64,000 bases of DNA, taken from positions 153,722 to 217,721 of the forward strand of contig JAGFJJ010000006.1 of NCBI GenBank assembly GCA_024102815.1, given 5' to 3'. The notes under the pieces are model-generated. The model saw only the letters and a list, made by a program, of their open reading frames with translations. It was not told the DNA's origin and made no database searches. The stretch is from Phycisphaerae bacterium (lineage in GTDB: Bacteria; Planctomycetota; Phycisphaerae; UBA1845). Within the stretch, counting starts at the first letter, position 1. Each line of letters begins with the position of its first letter. The translations under genes were made by a program, and so were the position numbers. Positions 1 through 8,997 of the stretch are shown here, piece after piece.

Positions 1-1181
1 GCTGGTGGGGGAACGGGATTGACGTCGATCCGACGGACGGCAACTGGTGCGAGGCGCTGGCCAGCTACGGGGCGAACTACTACGGGTACGTTCTTGATGG
101 AAACGAGTCGGAGGCGCGGCGTATTCGCCGCAATTACTGCCACTTCCAGAGTCGGCTCAAGCCCGATGAGGACAAGCCACTGGGCACGTTCGGGCAGGAA
201 GGCGGCTGCGGTCGGGGCATCGCCTACCAGAAGGGCGCCATGGTTTTTCATATGCTGGCTCGCAAGATCGGCCAGGACCATTTCTGGGCGGCCATGCGGC
301 GCCTCACGGACGAATACCTGGGACGGTACGCCGCATGGGGAGACATCCGCCGGCTGTGCGAAGAAGCGGGGAACGTCTCGCTGGAGACATTCATCGAGCA
401 ATGGGTTCGGGGAAGCGGAGCGCCGCTGCTGCGCCTGCGTTCCGCGAAGTACGACTCGGCCGAGAGCATGCTGCTGCTCGAACTGTACCAGGGCGACCCA
501 CCGTTTGAACTGGACGTTCCGGTGCGGATCACGCACGCCGACGGGCAGAAGGACATCATCGTGCCGCTATCCGCACCTTCGGCGGTGGTTCCCGTGAAAG
601 TGGATGTCATCCCGCTTCGCGTGGAGGTCGATCCCGACTTTGACGTTTTTCGCAAGGTTCCGCCCGACGAGATCATTCCCACGACGGCGACGACGCGATC
701 CGGAGGCGCGCTGGTGACGATACGGCCGGCCGGGGAAGTGCCCAAGGAGCTGGCGTCGCTCCAGAAGACGTTTGAATCGAGTTTCAAAAAGGACGGCGTG
801 ACGGCGTCGCTCGTGGCCGGCGACATCCGCGAAGGCGCCCTGGCCGGGAACAACGTGCTTATCCTCGGGGACGCGGTTCACGATGGCTACGTCAGCGGGT
901 TCCTGTCGGCGATCGAGTTTCCAGTGAAATGGACCGACGAGGGATTCGAGTTTGAGGGCGTGGCCTATACCGACCCGGGTGATGCCCTGCTTTGCACCGT
1001 GCGTCACCCGGATGTCGTCGGCGGGGGCATTACGGTGGTCTACGCCAACTCGGAAGAAGCACTTCCTCGAGCGGGATTGGTGCCCTTCTACGACAACAGC
1101 CTGGTCATTTTCCAGAACGGGACGCCGCAGGTACGGCGGGACTTCGAGCACCACGACGTCGTGGAGGTCGAGAAGCTGTAA
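1..1181 (+). CDS. M1-family metallopeptidase, C-terminal part (5' end outside window)
   Basis: The reading frame is already open at base 3 and runs to TAA at 1179-1181, so the start and the HEXXH helix lie upstream. The first residues read WWGN, the block that normally follows HEXXH in M1 aminopeptidases. A Glu at 51-53 in WCEALASY fits the third zinc ligand. The block IAYQKGAMVFHML (Tyr codon 225-227) matches the catalytic-Tyr segment, where LTA4H-type enzymes have PYEKG. The part up to about 430 is the M1 helical region, ending in a QW-x-GSGAPLLRL block. The following beta-rich part, about 250 residues, has no clear family. The protein is probably a secreted or periplasmic aminopeptidase; the N-terminus cannot be judged. 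Confidence 0.82.
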   Translation, partial: WWGNGIDVDPTDGNWCEALASYGANYYGYVLDGNESEARRIRRNYCHFQSRLKPDEDKPLGTFGQEGGCGRGIAYQKGAMVFHMLARKIGQDHFWAAMRRLTDEYLGRYAAWGDIRRLCEEAGNVSLETFIEQWVRGSGAPLLRLRSAKYDSAESMLLLELYQGDPPFELDVPVRITHADGQKDIIVPLSAPSAVVPVKVDVIPLRVEVDPDFDVFRKVPPDEIIPTTATTRSGGALVTIRPAGEVPKELASLQKTFESSFKKDGVTASLVAGDIREGALAGNNVLILGDAVHDGYVSGFLSAIEFPVKWTDEGFEFEGVAYTDPGDALLCTVRHPDVVGGGITVVYANSEEALPRAGLVPFYDNSLVIFQNGTPQVRRDFEHHDVVEVEKL

Positions 1182-1210
1182 CTCCGCTCGCATCCGCCTG
1201 AACAGGTCTC

Positions 1211-1705
1211 ATGGGGTCGCCGAGGATGGGTCGCGTCGATCGCATCAGCGTTTCTCTGGACGCCGAACTGCTGGCCGCGTTCGATCGATACATTCTTCAA
1301 CTTGGATACGTGAACCGGTCGGAGGCGATTCGCGATCTGATCCGCCGACAACTCGGCGAGGCAAGGGAGAGTCCCGGAGCGGCAGACGCAGCCGGGGTGC
1401 TCACCTTCTTCTGCAATCGAGAGTCTCACGAAGCGTGGAACCTGATCCGGGGGGAGTTTGGATCCACTTCCTCGCCGGCTGAAGTACTGACGGTTCGCCC
1501 GATCGAGGGATACACGGATTGGATCGTCGTGCCACTTCGAGGCCCGGCGGAACGTATCCGGTCTCTGTCCGAGCGGGTCGGCGCGATTCGCGGGGTAACG
1601 CATGCTCGTTTCGTGTCGCTGCCCATCATCCCGGACGAGCGTCTGCCCGATGGCAAGGGCGGGTTGGCCAGCCCGGGGGGTGCAGTTGACTTCCGGTCCG
1701 GTTGA
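1211..1705 (+). CDS. NikR-like ribbon-helix-helix regulator lacking nickel ligands
   Basis: 164 residues. The N-terminus (about 9-50, RISVSLDAELLAAFDR..NRSEAIRDLIRRQL) is a ribbon-helix-helix DNA-binding domain of the NikR type. The C-terminus (about 62-145, ending in GVTHARFVSLP) follows the NikR ACT-like tetramerisation domain. In E. coli NikR the high-affinity nickel ligands are His76, His87, His89 and Cys95. The matching stretch here (PAEVLTVRPIEGYTDWIVV) has no His or Cys. I infer a transcription factor that kept the fold but senses something else or nothing. ATG 1211 is used; ATG 1226 is an alternative. The gene lies 29 bases after the peptidase, and its stop codon overlaps the tRNA promoter. 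Confidence 0.8.
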   Translation: MGSPRMGRVDRISVSLDAELLAAFDRYILQLGYVNRSEAIRDLIRRQLGEARESPGAADAAGVLTFFCNRESHEAWNLIRGEFGSTSSPAEVLTVRPIEGYTDWIVVPLRGPAERIRSLSERVGAIRGVTHARFVSLPIIPDERLPDGKGGLASPGGAVDFRSG

Positions 1706-1729
1706 CAGGAACGCCGCGGAAGATAGATT
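1702..1729 (+). promoter_or_regulatory. sigma70-type promoter for tRNA-Leu
   Basis: TTGACA at 1702-1707, a 16-base spacer, then TAGATT at 1724-1729. The -35 box is a perfect consensus and contains the TGA stop of the upstream regulator. A start near 1736 would give about 58 bases of leader before the tRNA. Confidence 0.6.
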
Positions 1730-1793
1730 GGGCGGTTTGCGACGCGGAGACGAGAAATCGGGTGGATTGCGCCCGGGCTCGAGGATCCGATGC

Positions 1794-1877
1794 GCGGATG
1801 TGGCGGAATTGGCAGACGCGCAGGTTTCAGGTACCTGTGGGCTAACGCTCGTGGAGGTTCGACTCCTCTCATCCGCA
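1794..1877 (+). tRNA. tRNA-Leu (anticodon CAG)
   Basis: The 84-base cloverleaf begins GCGGATG and closes with CATCCGC plus discriminator A at 1877. The anticodon stem CAGGT/ACCTG encloses loop TTCAGGT, giving anticodon CAG at 1828-1830 (reads CUG). A long variable arm (GGGCTAACGCTC region) marks a class II tRNA. The T-arm is GGAGG-TTCGACT-CCTCT. CCA is not encoded (TGG follows). Confidence 0.96.
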
Positions 1878-2043
1878 TGGCCACTTCACTCCGTTCCAGG
1901 GCCGCAAGGACAAGCTGCTCTCGATGATGTGGTCGCTTCCTGAACGCCGGGCGTCGGCGTCGGGCATTCAGAGACGCGGGTGGTCGTGCCGGTCCGTCGC
2001 GCGGCCCGACCGATCGTTCAATGCCAGCAGCAGCTCAAGGACC

Positions 2044-3288
2044 ATGCCGCAGCGCACTCCCCTCAAGGTGCTCATCGCCGACAAGTTCGAGGAATCCGGC
2101 CTCAACGAACTGAAGGAACTCGGTTACGAGGTGACCTACAACGCCGCGCTGAATGGCGCGGAGTTGAAGGAAGCGATCTCCGAATCCGCGTGCGACGTCC
2201 TCGTCGTTCGAAGTACCAAGGTCACGGCCACGATGCTGGATGCGGGAACCCGGTTGGGGCTGGTGGTCCGGGCGGGTGCGGGCTACGACACGATCGATGT
2301 CGACGCCGCGTCGAAACACAGCATTTTCGTGGCCAACTGCCCCGGGAAGAACGCGGTCGCGGTCGCGGAGCTGACCTTCGCACTGATCCTTGCCCTCGAT
2401 CGACTGCTCGTGGAAAACGTCACTGATCTGCGCGAGGGCGTGTGGAATAAGACGAGATACGGCCAGGCGCGGGGACTGATGGGCCGCACCCTGGGCGTGC
2501 TCGGCGTCGGGCAGATCGGAAGCATGGTCATCGAGCGCGCTCAGGCGTTCGGTATGAACGTGGTTGCGTGGAGCCGATCGCTGACCATCGAGCAGGCGGA
2601 AATGCTGCAGGTCATCCGCTGTTCGAGTCCCGGGGAGGTGGCCTCGGCCTGCGACATCCTGACGATCCATCTGCCCGCGGCGCCGGAGACCAAGCACATC
2701 GTCAACGAAGAAGTGCTCAACCGGCTTTCTCCGGGCAGCTACGTTATCAATACCTCGAGGCCGGAATTGCTGGATTACAAGGCCCTGGCCAGCGCCATCA
2801 AGAACCTGGAACTCCGCGCCGGGCTGGACGTCTTCCCGCACGAACCTGCGTCGTCCACGGGCAAGTTCAGCGACTCGATTGTTCAGGCATCCGGAATTGT
2901 CTACGGAACGCACCACATCGGCGCGTCGACACAGCAGGCCCAGGAAGCGATCGCCTCGGAGGCGGTCCGCGTCATTCGCGTTTTCCATGAATCCGGCCGC
3001 GTGATCAACTGCGTGAATCTGCGGGGTCACACCGACGCCAGCTGGTCCTTGCGTGTCCGGCATATGAACAAGCCTGGAGTTCTGGCTTTCGTCCTCCAGT
3101 CCCTCAGCGAGGACGGTATCAACGTTGAGGAGATGGAAAACGTCATTTGCGAAGGCGGGAAGTCCGCCTGTGCCCAGATCAAACTGGAACGCAGCCTCTC
3201 TGAAAAGCTCTTATCCCGGCTTGAGAAGGGAAATCAGCACATCATCGGGGTCACGCAGTCCAAGCTTCGCTCCGACGGCGTGGAGTGA
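2044..3288 (+). CDS. serA: D-3-phosphoglycerate dehydrogenase with ACT domain
   Basis: 414 residues from ATG 2044 (MPQRTPLKVLIAD); in-frame codons further upstream give no conserved sequence. It oxidises 3-phosphoglycerate to 3-phosphohydroxypyruvate, the first step of serine synthesis. The catalytic domain is split around a Rossmann fold with G-V-G-Q-I-G at 154-159. The triad Arg239 (TSRPELLD), Glu267 (FPHEP) and His291 (THHIGAST) is complete. A C-terminal ACT domain starts near 345 (MNKPGVLAFVLQSL), usually the serine feedback site. The protein lacks the extra intervening domain of long SerA forms. The motif after the catalytic Arg is RPELLD rather than the usual RGxxVD, so a related 2-hydroxyacid dehydrogenase is possible. 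Confidence 0.85.
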   Translation: MPQRTPLKVLIADKFEESGLNELKELGYEVTYNAALNGAELKEAISESACDVLVVRSTKVTATMLDAGTRLGLVVRAGAGYDTIDVDAASKHSIFVANCPGKNAVAVAELTFALILALDRLLVENVTDLREGVWNKTRYGQARGLMGRTLGVLGVGQIGSMVIERAQAFGMNVVAWSRSLTIEQAEMLQVIRCSSPGEVASACDILTIHLPAAPETKHIVNEEVLNRLSPGSYVINTSRPELLDYKALASAIKNLELRAGLDVFPHEPASSTGKFSDSIVQASGIVYGTHHIGASTQQAQEAIASEAVRVIRVFHESGRVINCVNLRGHTDASWSLRVRHMNKPGVLAFVLQSLSEDGINVEEMENVICEGGKSACAQIKLERSLSEKLLSRLEKGNQHIIGVTQSKLRSDGVE

Positions 3289-3426
3289 ATTACCGCTGTA
3301 TCCGAACCGATACCAAGTTTAGGCGCCGGGTGATTCTCCGCTTGGGGGGAGAGTCCCCGGCCGATTCTGCGCATTCCGGGGCGCTGGGCTCGCTGGAGTG
3401 CATTCTCCCGACCAGAGGGCCGCCCC

Positions 3427-3897
3427 TTGCCCATCGATTCGGACACCATCGAAACACAGCGTGCCCTGCTCGCGCTCCTGCGGACCCTGGAGACAGGCCA
3501 TGGACGTCCGATCGAGAGCCGCGAGAATCAGCGCAGCGAACCGCGCCAGATCCTGCAAGCCCCTTGTGTGCTTTCCCTGTTCGTGGACAACGGACGAGCT
3601 TCTCGGACCATACCCGGCATTGTCCGCAACATCGCGTTTTCGGGCGTTTCCGTGGTAGCGAAAACGGGAAGTCCGGTACGGGCGGACCGCCCCGTCGAGA
3701 TCGAGATTGACACGGCCCCCGGGCAGCGGACCTACGCGGCCGGAACTGTGGCATTCTGCCGCCGCGTGACGGAACAGTGCTTTGAGATCGGCATCGCCGT
3801 GCAGGCCGTGGGCGCGAGTCCGATACTCGTGGCTGACATCGCCCTGGCGCGCAGCTTGTACGAATGGTTCGATCGTGCGCTGCAGGTCCGTGAATAG
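3427..3897 (+). CDS. PilZ-domain protein (1)
   Basis: 156 residues from TTG 3427; no in-frame ATG precedes the domain, so the start is uncertain. A helical N-terminus of about 40 residues is followed by a PilZ domain. The c-di-GMP motif RxxxR is present as RSEPR. The second motif reads NIAFSG where D/N-x-S-x-x-G is usual, so its Ser is Ala. It is probably a cytoplasmic c-di-GMP-responsive adaptor with no output domain. It is one of three PilZ genes in this window and lies upstream of the TadG-like gene on the same strand. Confidence 0.75.
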   Translation: MPIDSDTIETQRALLALLRTLETGHGRPIESRENQRSEPRQILQAPCVLSLFVDNGRASRTIPGIVRNIAFSGVSVVAKTGSPVRADRPVEIEIDTAPGQRTYAAGTVAFCRRVTEQCFEIGIAVQAVGASPILVADIALARSLYEWFDRALQVRE

Positions 3898-4150
3898 CCA
3901 CGTCCTCACGGCGTCGCCGGATCCTCGCTTCCGCCCCCCCACAGTCCCCGTCGTTCGAAGTCCCGCGCCCCTTGTTTCAATGGTTTTCGGCGCCTACCGT
4001 CGAGTGACAGTGTGATGTCTCTTGGCTTTCGGGCGTAATTCCGCCTGGAAATGGTTGAATGCCGTCCGCCGAATCGGCGGCGCGACTCGAGGGGAAGTCG
4101 CAAACGTGCTTCGAGGAAACCGCAACCACCACCGGATAGCATCGCTCCGC

Positions 4151-4363
4151 ATGCGCGCCTTCGCATTTGTGGGCGTGATGTACCTCTTTCTGCTGATCGG
4201 AGGTTTCATCACGCTCCGCATTCACCGCAGTCTCCGCGAGCACATCAACGACCTGGTTCCCGATAAGTCTACGCAGAGCCAGGTCACGAGCCGCGATGAC
4301 CATTCGTCCACGTCCGCAAACGCGGGAGGCCTTCTGCCGAACTTCAAGTTTTCCTTGCCTTGA
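4151..4363 (+). CDS. small single-pass membrane protein, unknown
   Basis: 70 residues if started at ATG 4151; the frame is open further upstream from 4022. One hydrophobic helix (FAFVGVMYLFLLIGGFITL) follows a short basic N-terminus. A polar tail rich in Ser, Asp and Asn follows. No family was recognised. Its place between a PilZ gene and a TadG-like pilus gene suggests an envelope role, but that is only context. The gene itself is not certain. Confidence 0.4.
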   Translation: MRAFAFVGVMYLFLLIGGFITLRIHRSLREHINDLVPDKSTQSQVTSRDDHSSTSANAGGLLPNFKFSLP

Positions 4364-4535
4364 CGTGCATGCCCTGCATAAAGTCAGGTGCCCTGCGGGA
4401 ATCGGGGTATCGCGGCGACGCACGAGTCATGCCGCAGTCTTCAGCAATCACAAGACTTACATCTCATCAGTCAGTGCCGGCCCGGCGTCACTCGTGGCGC
4501 CGGACCGCCGGCACGGCAACAGCGAGGGGGGAGAA

Positions 4536-6416
4536 ATGATGCAATTCGTCCGAGGAGAAGATTCGCATCAGCGGCGCGGCGTGGTATTCGTATTGACGGT
4601 GGTCATGCTGGTGGTGCTCTGTGGTTTCGCGGCACTGACCATTGACACGGGGATGCTGTACAACGTGCGCGCCGACCTGCAGCGCACGGCCGACGCCGCC
4701 GCACTGGCGGCCGCGGGACGGCTTGCCGACGCCGGAAACGGCAACATTCTCCACGAGGCGCAGCGCGCCGCCGAGGAGGTCGTCGCGCAGAACAGCATCT
4801 TCGGAAAGAAGCTCTCGTTCGACGCCAAGACGGACCTGACTTTCGGTGTCGCCCGATACAGCGAGTCGAAAGCGGCGTACGACTTCGTGCCGACCAGCAA
4901 TCTGCCGGATGCGGTCCGCGTCCGCCTGGTCATGGCGGAAGGGTCCGCGAACGGCCCCGTCCCGCTGCTCTTCGCCCGCATCTTCGGACGACACAGCGCC
5001 AATGTATCGGCCGAGGCCATCGCCCTCATGACGCCCCGGGATGTGGCCCTGGTGGCCGATCTCTCCAGCTCCCTCAACGACGACAGTGAGCTTCAGAACT
5101 ACGACAAGACCCCGATCAACCTCTATGACGTGTGGGCGGCGCTGCCCGATCCGCCCAAGGGCAACAACGGCGTGGGCAACGGCCTCGACGCACCGCCGCC
5201 CGGGAACCCGCTAAGCGTCAACGACGGCGAAAGCACGGCACCGGGCAGCCCCGGCAACCAGGGCGGAAACCCGACGCCGGGTGCCGATCCCACCGGCAAG
5301 CTCGACGGACCCGCCTGGGGTTACATGATGGGCCTGGGCTTCGGAGATGAGCTCATGCCGGAAGAATACGATCCCACGACCGATCCGGGGCTTGTCTACC
5401 TGCCGTATCGAAGCAACTGGAGTGACGCGGGCCTGACACAGTACCTGCGCGATCGCGGTTACGCCGCTTCCGAAGTTTCCGCCATCCTGGCCGGTTCCTA
5501 TGATGGCAACGGTTCCTACCCCTATCGCACGGCGGTCGCACTCGGCCTCGCCTACTGGAACAGCGGAATCAGCGGCGGTTTGTGGTCGGTTCGAAGCGCT
5601 CCCTCGGGGAACGGCGACGCGCGCATTGACGCCGGCGAGTTACAGTGGGCCCAGCCCATCATGAATTACACGATCGACGAGTCGCGCAGTATCTGGCTCG
5701 ATTGGATCAACCGTTACGTTTCCAGCTCACGGACGGCGATGGCCGGCGCTGACTCGGACTTCCGCTACCGCTATGGATTGAAGACGTTTACGAATTACCT
5801 GCTGGAAAGCCGGACGGGACACACGGTCACGCCGGAACTGGCCGACGTGCCCGCCCAGCCCATGCAGGCCATCAAGGATGCTGTGGGCTTCCTCGTGGAG
5901 CTGCTCGACGGGCTGGATGCGCCCGATCAACTCTCCCTCGAGGGATTCGGGGAGACCGGAACGCACGAGATCGATCTCACGACGGACTTCTTTGAGGCGT
6001 CGGCACGGCTCAACGCCATGCAGCCGGGCGAATACGTGGGATGGACCAACACCGGCGCCGGATTGGAGCGCGCTATCGAGGAACTGACCAGCAACCGCGC
6101 TCGACCGACCGCCCGCAAGCTGATCGTGCTTCTCACCGACGGGCTCGCCAACGTCAGTGCGACCGGCCGGACCGGTGACACGGCCGGGGGTGCCGCCTAC
6201 GCCCGCGAGCAGGCGCGTCGCGCCGCCGAACTGGGGATCCAGATTTTCACTATCAGTGTAGGCTCGGGAGCAGATCAAGTGCTCATGAAAGAAATCGCGG
6301 AGATCGGACATGGGCAGCACTTCCACGCCGAAGGCACGATCGAGGATTACAGCCAGGGTCTCGCGGCGATCTTCACGCGGATAGGCGTAACCCGCAGCGT
6401 TGACCTGATTCAATAG
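4536..6416 (+). CDS. TadG-like protein with N-terminal pseudopilin helix and split vWA domain
   Basis: 626 residues from ATG 4536 (or 4539), chosen because a G-rich Shine-Dalgarno (GGGGGGAG) precedes it. The N-terminus RRGVVFVLTVVMLVVLCGFAALTIDTG, followed by an Ala-rich amphipathic helix, is the TadE/TadG type that anchors minor Flp pilus proteins. A von Willebrand A fold follows. Its MIDAS motif DLSSS is at 175-179, while the partner elements TNTGAG and LLTDG (Asp535) come some 330-360 residues later. An insertion of about 300 residues therefore splits the domain. The insertion is Gly/Pro/Asn-rich at first and later has an EF-like DARIDAGEL stretch. It is probably an exported, metal-dependent adhesive pilus component. 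The rest of a tad locus is not here. Confidence 0.75.
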   Translation: MMQFVRGEDSHQRRGVVFVLTVVMLVVLCGFAALTIDTGMLYNVRADLQRTADAAALAAAGRLADAGNGNILHEAQRAAEEVVAQNSIFGKKLSFDAKTDLTFGVARYSESKAAYDFVPTSNLPDAVRVRLVMAEGSANGPVPLLFARIFGRHSANVSAEAIALMTPRDVALVADLSSSLNDDSELQNYDKTPINLYDVWAALPDPPKGNNGVGNGLDAPPPGNPLSVNDGESTAPGSPGNQGGNPTPGADPTGKLDGPAWGYMMGLGFGDELMPEEYDPTTDPGLVYLPYRSNWSDAGLTQYLRDRGYAASEVSAILAGSYDGNGSYPYRTAVALGLAYWNSGISGGLWSVRSAPSGNGDARIDAGELQWAQPIMNYTIDESRSIWLDWINRYVSSSRTAMAGADSDFRYRYGLKTFTNYLLESRTGHTVTPELADVPAQPMQAIKDAVGFLVELLDGLDAPDQLSLEGFGETGTHEIDLTTDFFEASARLNAMQPGEYVGWTNTGAGLERAIEELTSNRARPTARKLIVLLTDGLANVSATGRTGDTAGGAAYAREQARRAAELGIQIFTISVGSGADQVLMKEIAEIGHGQHFHAEGTIEDYSQGLAAIFTRIGVTRSVDLIQ

Positions 6417-6430
6417 GGGAGAAGTTGGCC

Positions 6431-6922
6431 ATGCGTGCCGATATTAAGATCATGTTCAATCATCCGCGGCACCGACCCCTGCCGAAGCCCAACGTGCCGG
6501 TTCCAGGCAGGGAGCCGGTTCGCGCGAAATCGGCGGAGAAGGCCAAAGAAAGTGAATCGGCCGATACGGCAATGGAGGAGATCCGCCGACTCGTGGAAAG
6601 CGCCAAGGAGGGCGGCGAACCCGATCATTACATGGGCAAGCGACAGGACCTCCGGGTTAGCGTCGGCACGATGCTGGAAGCGACGATCGCCCCGAAGCTC
6701 GCCATCGCCAAGCGCTGGCCCATTACCATGCACAACGTCTCCGAGGGTGGATTCGGATTCTGGTCGAAGCAGAAATTCGAGATCAACGACGTGCTGTATG
6801 TTCGGGAGTTCACACCCAACAACTCCGGCAAATGGCTGACCGCGCGGGTTACGCACTGCACGGTGGGTATCCGGGGCTTCCTCATCGGTGTGGCATTCGA
6901 GCCGAATGCAACACCGGTGTAA
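6431..6922 (+). CDS. PilZ-domain protein (2)
   Basis: 163 residues from ATG 6431; TTG 6425 is a possible alternative. A GGGGAG Shine-Dalgarno directly follows the stop of the TadG-like gene, only 14 bases away, so the two are almost certainly co-transcribed. A charged N-terminal region (about 1-70) leads to a PilZ domain. Both c-di-GMP motifs are intact: RQDLR (RxxxR) and NVSEGG (NxSxxG). I infer that c-di-GMP status is coupled to the adjacent pilus-like protein. Confidence 0.82.
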   Translation: MRADIKIMFNHPRHRPLPKPNVPVPGREPVRAKSAEKAKESESADTAMEEIRRLVESAKEGGEPDHYMGKRQDLRVSVGTMLEATIAPKLAIAKRWPITMHNVSEGGFGFWSKQKFEINDVLYVREFTPNNSGKWLTARVTHCTVGIRGFLIGVAFEPNATPV

Positions 6923-7150
6923 TTGCACCGACCCGCATTACCGGTCCGACATCGCCACAACCGCCCCATCTACGTACCAACCGCATACAACCGCGGCAAG
7001 TCGACCAACGCATCTGCCGGGACGACCCCGGTAGATTCGTCCATTCACGTGACCGATCCTTGAAGCACGGCTAAATTACCTGGGAGGGGAACCGAAGATT
7101 CCCCCGGAAGGACCGGCGCCGACACCTTTCTTTGCCGGGGAGATTTCGCC

Positions 7151-8980
7151 GTGGACCGACGCATTGAAGACTACGCCATGATCGGCGACTGCCGGACGGG
7201 CGCGTTGATCAGTCGCGACGGAAGTATCGACTGGCTCTGCCTGCCTCGATTTGATTCCGACGCCGTGTTCGCCGCCCTGCTCGGCACGGAGGACAACGGT
7301 CGATGGCAAATCGCGCCGGCCTGCGAAGTCCAGCGCATCCGACGGCAGTACGTCGGCGACACGGTGGTTCTTGAAACGGTGTTCGAAACGGAAGAGGGCG
7401 ATGTCGCGCTGATCGATTTCATGCCGCTGGGATCGGAGAAGCCGCAGCTCGTGCGAATCGTCGAAGGCAGGACAGGCCGCGTCCCCATGAAGACATCGGT
7501 GGCCTTTCGATTCGACTATGGTTCGGTCATTCCCTGGGTTCGGCGGGTCGATCACCGCCGCTGTGCTGCGGCAGGATCCAACAGCCTGTACCTTTCCACG
7601 GATGCGCCAATTCATGGAAAAGACTGGACCACCGTGGGAGAATTCGCCGTCGGGGAAGGCGAGAGCGTTGAGTTCGTTCTGGCCTGGGCACTCTCGTACG
7701 AAGATGCGCCGAAGCCCGTGCGACCCGACAAGGCCCTTAAGGACACGAAGGCCCGCTGGCAGGACTGGGTCTCGAATATTACCTATGACGGCCCGTGGCG
7801 ATCGGCAGTTGTCCGGTCCTTGCTGACGCTGAAGGGGCTGACCTTCGCGCCATCCGGCGGACTGCTTGCGGCCTTGACCACTTCGCTTCCGGAAAGCCCC
7901 GGCGGTTCGCGGAACTGGGACTACCGTTTCTGCTGGCTGCGTGATGCAACGTTCACGCTGTACACATTCCTGGTCAACGGCTGCAAGGAGGAGGCGGCGG
8001 CATGGCGGAATTGGCTGCATCGTGCCGTGGCGGGAAATCCTTCGCAGATACAGCCGGTCTACTCGCTGGAAGGCGATCGCCGCCTGAACGAGTACCAATT
8101 GCCTTGGCTGCCGGGATTCAACGGGGCGTCCCCGGTCCGGGTGGGCAATGCGGCCGCAGATCAGTTTCAACTGGACGTGTTCGGGGAAATCATGGACGTG
8201 TTCCATGTCGCCCGCCGCAGCGGGCTCGAACCCGACGAGAACATGTGGCAGGTCCTTCTCGTGATGCTCGAGCATCTTGAAAACGTGTGGCAGGACCCCG
8301 ATCAGGGCATCTGGGAACTGCGCGGCGATCTGCGGCATGTCACGCACTCCAAGGTGATGGCCTGGGTTGCATTCGACAGGGCCGTCAAGGCCGTGGAACG
8401 GTTCAGCCTCGAGGGTCCGGTGGAGAAATGGCGGGCTCTGCGGGAATACATTCATAAGCAGATCTGTGAACGCGGGTTCGACCCGGCGCTGAACAGCTTC
8501 GTCCAGTCCTATGGATCGCGGGAGGTTGATGCGAGCCTGCTCATGCTGCCGATGGTCGGCTTCCTTCCGCCGGATGATCCGCGCATACTGGGTACGATCG
8601 AGACGATCCAGCAGGAGTTGAGCCACAGCGGGCTGGTGGCGCGCTACCGGGTTGAATCCGGCGTCGACGGCATGGAGGGTGACGAAGGAGCATTCCTGCT
8701 GTGCAGCTTCTGGATGGTGGATGCGCTGGCCCTGGCAGGTCGGCAGAAGGAAGCTGGGGAGCTATTTGAACGGCTGTTGGCGCTGCGCAACGATGTGGGA
8801 CTTCTGTCCGAAGAATATGACGCCCATCGGGGGTGCATGCTGGGCAATTTCCCGCAGGCTTTTTCGCACGTCGCCATGGTGAACAGTGCGCTCAACCTCG
8901 AGGACCGGCGGAGTCCTACCCGGGAACGCTCGGAGAATGAGTCGCCTTCCGGCGGCAAGAGGAAATCACAGAAGAAGTAG
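7151..8980 (+). CDS. glycoside hydrolase family 15 protein (glucoamylase/trehalase-like)
   Basis: 609 residues from GTG 7151. The start IEDYAMIGDCRTGALISRDG is the typical opening of bacterial GH15 proteins, with an N-terminal beta-sandwich (about 1-220). An (alpha/alpha)6 barrel follows. Barrel motifs include NWDYRFCWLRDATF, GIWELRG with the likely general acid Glu, and EGDEGAFLLCSFW with the likely base Glu. There is no signal peptide, so it probably acts in the cytoplasm on storage glucan, maltooligosaccharide or trehalose. Substrate cannot be told from sequence. The last 25 residues are Ser/Arg/Lys-rich and probably disordered. It appears to be a stand-alone gene. Confidence 0.9.
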   Translation: MDRRIEDYAMIGDCRTGALISRDGSIDWLCLPRFDSDAVFAALLGTEDNGRWQIAPACEVQRIRRQYVGDTVVLETVFETEEGDVALIDFMPLGSEKPQLVRIVEGRTGRVPMKTSVAFRFDYGSVIPWVRRVDHRRCAAAGSNSLYLSTDAPIHGKDWTTVGEFAVGEGESVEFVLAWALSYEDAPKPVRPDKALKDTKARWQDWVSNITYDGPWRSAVVRSLLTLKGLTFAPSGGLLAALTTSLPESPGGSRNWDYRFCWLRDATFTLYTFLVNGCKEEAAAWRNWLHRAVAGNPSQIQPVYSLEGDRRLNEYQLPWLPGFNGASPVRVGNAAADQFQLDVFGEIMDVFHVARRSGLEPDENMWQVLLVMLEHLENVWQDPDQGIWELRGDLRHVTHSKVMAWVAFDRAVKAVERFSLEGPVEKWRALREYIHKQICERGFDPALNSFVQSYGSREVDASLLMLPMVGFLPPDDPRILGTIETIQQELSHSGLVARYRVESGVDGMEGDEGAFLLCSFWMVDALALAGRQKEAGELFERLLALRNDVGLLSEEYDAHRGCMLGNFPQAFSHVAMVNSALNLEDRRSPTRERSENESPSGGKRKSQKK

Positions 8981-8997
8981 AGGGCCCGACCGGGCGG

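Noticed and set aside
7076..8626. 516-codon minus-strand frame opposite the GH15 gene
   Set aside because: No recognisable family; the GH15 motifs on the plus strand are unambiguous.
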